Part shown: one piece after another, positions 23,374 through 24,792 of the stretch
How positions within the stretch are numbered: position 1 is the stretch's first letter
Layout: every line of letters begins with the position of its first letter
From: an uncultured Acholeplasmatales bacterium
GTDB taxonomy: Bacteria; Bacillota_I; Bacilli_A; ML615J-28; CAG-698
DNA: 24,792 bases
Direction: 5' to 3'
Assembly (NCBI GenBank): GCA_937877075.1
Contig: CALEGD010000088.1
Span: 1 to 24,792, forward strand
The notes under the pieces: generated by a model
Seen by the model: the letters and a program-made list of their open reading frames with translations, nothing else
Told to the model about the DNA's origin: nothing
Databases searched by the model: none
Position numbers and translations under genes: made by a program

Positions 23374-23563
23374 AATAGATGTATTTACCAATAGGCATTT
23401 ATTAGTTTTAGCCATTATCTTCGCCCTTTCTTGTAATGGGGTTTCGCAAACTATTACCTCGAAATTTCCCACACCTTAAAAGATGAGTGAGTTCGATTAT
23501 TAACCGAGAACATAAACGAAAAGCGAAAACGAGGTAAATATCCGTGGTTTTACTAGGCAAAAA

Positions 23564-23590
23564 GAAAGATGCATCCCGAAGGATGCATTC
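23564..23590 (-). terminator. Terminator of dps
   Basis: Minus-strand stem ATGCATCC/GGATGCAT closed by a TTCG tetraloop (23569-23588), followed by CTTTCTTTTT. Confidence 0.85.
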
Positions 23591-23592
23591 TT

Positions 23593-24030
23593 TTATGCCA
23601 GCATTGCCTTCAACATCCAAATATGTTTTTGAAGTGAAGCGCGGATACCGGTTAATAGGTCCACTGTAACATCATCGCCATTTGCTTCGAAAAGCTCAAT
23701 GCCTTCGTAAAACTCCTTGTTTAAGATTTCGAAATCTGCAGCTGCCGAAGCAATCATTTCCATTGTACTTTCATTACCGCTTGCTTCTTTTAGACTAGCA
23801 AGTTCAAGAAATTCTTTCAAAGTTGCTGCCGGCCTAGCGTCTAACATCAATACTCTTTCCGCAATCGCATCAAAATGTTCGGTTACCTCATCATAGAGTT
23901 CTTCGAACTTTTCATGTAATTGGTAAAACATGCTTCCCTTCACAAACCAATGGAAATTATGAAGTTTTGTATAAAGCAATCCAAAATTAGCTACTTCTTT
24001 GTTTAAAAATTGAATTAAATTTTTAGTCAT
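23593..24030 (-). CDS. dps: Dps-family ferritin-like DNA-protecting protein
   Basis: 145 aa dodecamer-forming iron-oxidising and -storing protein that protects DNA from peroxide. The inter-subunit ferroxidase ligands are in place: His27 in LHNFHWFVKG, His39 in LHEKFEELY, Asp54 and Glu58 in HFDAIAERV. No N-terminal DNA-binding lysine tail is present, so it acts mainly as an iron/peroxide scavenger (inference). It has its own promoter and terminator. The RBS is TAGGAGGA. It is divergent from the pyruvate dehydrogenase gene. Confidence 0.95.
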   Translation of the reverse strand: MTKNLIQFLNKEVANFGLLYTKLHNFHWFVKGSMFYQLHEKFEELYDEVTEHFDAIAERVLMLDARPAATLKEFLELASLKEASGNESTMEMIASAAADFEILNKEFYEGIELFEANGDDVTVDLLTGIRASLQKHIWMLKAMLA

Positions 24031-24069
24031 TTTTTCCTCCTAAAGTATATATTTATTTTGTACGGTTTA

Positions 24070-24098
24070 ATTATAAGATATTCATATATTCTTTGCAA
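24070..24098 (-). promoter_or_regulatory. Promoter of dps
   Basis: Minus-strand TTGCAA (24093-24098), a 17-nt spacer and TATAAT (24070-24075), about 40 nt upstream of the ATG. Confidence 0.75.
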
Positions 24099-24101
24099 TT
24101 A

Positions 24102-24134
24102 ATATGCACTTCCCAAAAAAGAAGGAATGCATAT
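24102..24134. promoter_or_regulatory. Imperfect inverted repeat between the divergent dps and pdhA promoters
   Basis: ATATGCACTTCC (24102-24113) and GGAATGCATAT (24124-24134), pairing with one bulged C. It sits between the two -35 boxes and could bind a shared regulator. Confidence 0.4.
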
Positions 24135-24137
24135 GAT

Positions 24138-24166
24138 TTGAAGGTAAGCAAACACTAGGATATAAT
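24138..24166 (+). promoter_or_regulatory. Promoter of the pyruvate dehydrogenase operon
   Basis: TTGAAG (24138-24143), a 17-nt spacer and TATAAT (24161-24166), about 30 nt upstream of the start codon. Confidence 0.7.
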
Positions 24167-24196
24167 AAAATTAATCATGAAGAATAGGAGGTTTAC

Positions 24197-24792
24197 ATGA
24201 TATTTAAAAAATATGATCCTTTAAAGAATAAAATCTTCCGGATTCTTGATCAGGAAGGTAAAATCGTGAATAAAGAATATGAGCCGCAGTTTTCCGATTC
24301 GGAACTTCTGGAAATCTATCGGAAAATGGTGCTTGGAAGAGTAGCGGACCTAAAAGCAGTCCAATTCCAACGCCAAGGCAGGATGCTGACTTTCGCTCCC
24401 AACCAAGGTCAGGAAGCAGCTCAAATTGGTCCGATGTTGGCAACTAGAAAAACCGATTGGCTTGTTCCCGGTTTTCGGGAATTTAATGCTCAGCTTTATC
24501 ATGGAGTTAGTTTAGAACAAGCTTATCTCTATTGGTATGGCAATGAGGAGGGGAGTAGATTCCCCGATGATGTCCGGGCCCTTCCGGTAAATATTATTAT
24601 CGGTACCCAAATCTCCCAGGCGGCAGGCCTAGCCTATGCTAGGAAAATGAAAAAAACCGATGAAGTGGTCCTGACATTTATTGGTGACGGCGGTACTAGC
24701 CACGGCGAGTTTCATGAAGGCCTAAATTTCGGAACCATTTTAAATGCGCCGATGGTCGTGATTATTCAAAATAATCACTGGGCCATTTCCAC
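24197..24792 (+). CDS. pdhA: Pyruvate dehydrogenase E1 component, alpha subunit, N-terminal part
   Basis: Open from the ATG at 24197 (RBS AGGAGG, 5-6 nt upstream) to the window edge: 198 full codons, about half of the usual 360-370 aa. Together with the beta subunit it decarboxylates pyruvate with thiamine diphosphate and passes the acetyl group to E2. Visible are LGRVADLKAVQFQRQGR (the MR-FE-R region), APNQGQEAAQIG, the PGFRE segment, and the thiamine-diphosphate motif GDGGTSHGEFHEGLNF (Gly163-Asp164-Gly165), closed by QNNHWAIST at the edge. It is probably first in a pdhABCD operon whose other genes lie beyond the window. Branched-chain 2-oxoacid E1 alpha is the alternative family reading. 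Confidence 0.93.
   Translation, partial: MIFKKYDPLKNKIFRILDQEGKIVNKEYEPQFSDSELLEIYRKMVLGRVADLKAVQFQRQGRMLTFAPNQGQEAAQIGPMLATRKTDWLVPGFREFNAQLYHGVSLEQAYLYWYGNEEGSRFPDDVRALPVNIIIGTQISQAAGLAYARKMKKTDEVVLTFIGDGGTSHGEFHEGLNFGTILNAPMVVIIQNNHWAIS

Larger units (their letters stand above)
23041..23592. other. Non-coding gap with three hairpins
   Basis: 550 nt with no supported gene. It contains the lipoprotein terminator, the bidirectional hairpin at 23344-23373 and the dps terminator. Between 23380 and 23560 there is an unexplained stretch with a perfect 8-bp inverted repeat TTACCTCG (23454-23461)/CGAGGTAA (23530-23537). Reading frames here have no RBS or family match. Confidence 0.5.

Noticed and set aside
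23408..23620. 70-aa minus-strand ORF overlapping the dps terminator
   Set aside because: It contains the terminator hairpin and the end of dps, has no RBS, and matches no family I know.
24061..24081. PerR box in front of dps
   Set aside because: TTATAATTAAACCGTA matches only the left half of the consensus TTATAATNATTATAA; the right half is absent.
1..24792. CRISPR array or insertion sequence
   Set aside because: No regularly spaced repeats, transposase frames or paired terminal inverted repeats were seen anywhere in the window.

Overview
The window is low-GC bacterial DNA using the standard code: TGA serves as a stop, for example at the end of the gene finishing at 3428. Shine-Dalgarno sites are strong (AGGAGG type), many promoters have an extended -10, and the chaperone genes carry a CIRCE/HrcA element. 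This points to the Bacillota or to the Mycoplasmatota side branches that kept the standard code (Acholeplasma- or Izemoplasma-like). The genus cannot be fixed from the sequence, and most of the window looks chromosomal.

Layout. 1-699 (-): start of a membrane pyrophosphatase. 870-1730 (-): SatD-like protein. 1874-3766 (+): operon of an SPFH/zinc-ribbon protein, a membrane protein, a 21-residue zinc-ribbon-like mini-ORF and a zinc-ribbon membrane protein. 3865-3951 (+): tRNA-Leu(GAG). 4493-9395 (+): sugar ABC importer operon (lipoprotein binding protein with a 1-nt frameshift, two permeases, no ATPase), ending in a gene that fuses a GH3 N-acetylhexosaminidase-type enzyme to an AraC-type DNA-binding domain. 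9653-11035 (+): AT-rich P-loop ATPase. 11096-11272 (-): small coiled-coil protein. 11410-13099 (+): Ku and a ligase-only LigD, a minimal end-joining pair. 13091-14426 (-): two small membrane proteins, the second with a 1-nt frameshift. 14522-15652 (-): HtrA protease. 15741-18082 (-): hsp20-groES-groEL operon behind a CIRCE element plus a second, degenerate CIRCE-like repeat over the -35 box. 18411-19289 (-): DegV protein. 19510-20382 (-): AraC-family regulator, divergent from a large Ig-like lipoprotein (20551-23040, +). 23593-24030 (-): Dps. 24197-24792 (+): start of the pyruvate dehydrogenase E1 alpha gene.

How the genes work together. The importer operon probably brings in an amino-sugar oligosaccharide. 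The last gene could both hydrolyse it and sense it, because the GH3 catalytic residues are intact and an AraC helix-turn-helix pair follows in the same reading frame. The Hsp20, GroES/EL and HtrA genes form a protein quality-control block. Ku and LigD form a repair unit.

The most interesting object is the GH3-AraC fusion at 7533-9395. Next are the doubled CIRCE architecture, the duplicated and truncated zinc-ribbon start at 3425-3490, and the two single-base losses in homopolymers (near 5269 and 14328). Those two losses could be real mutations or assembly errors and should be resolved first.
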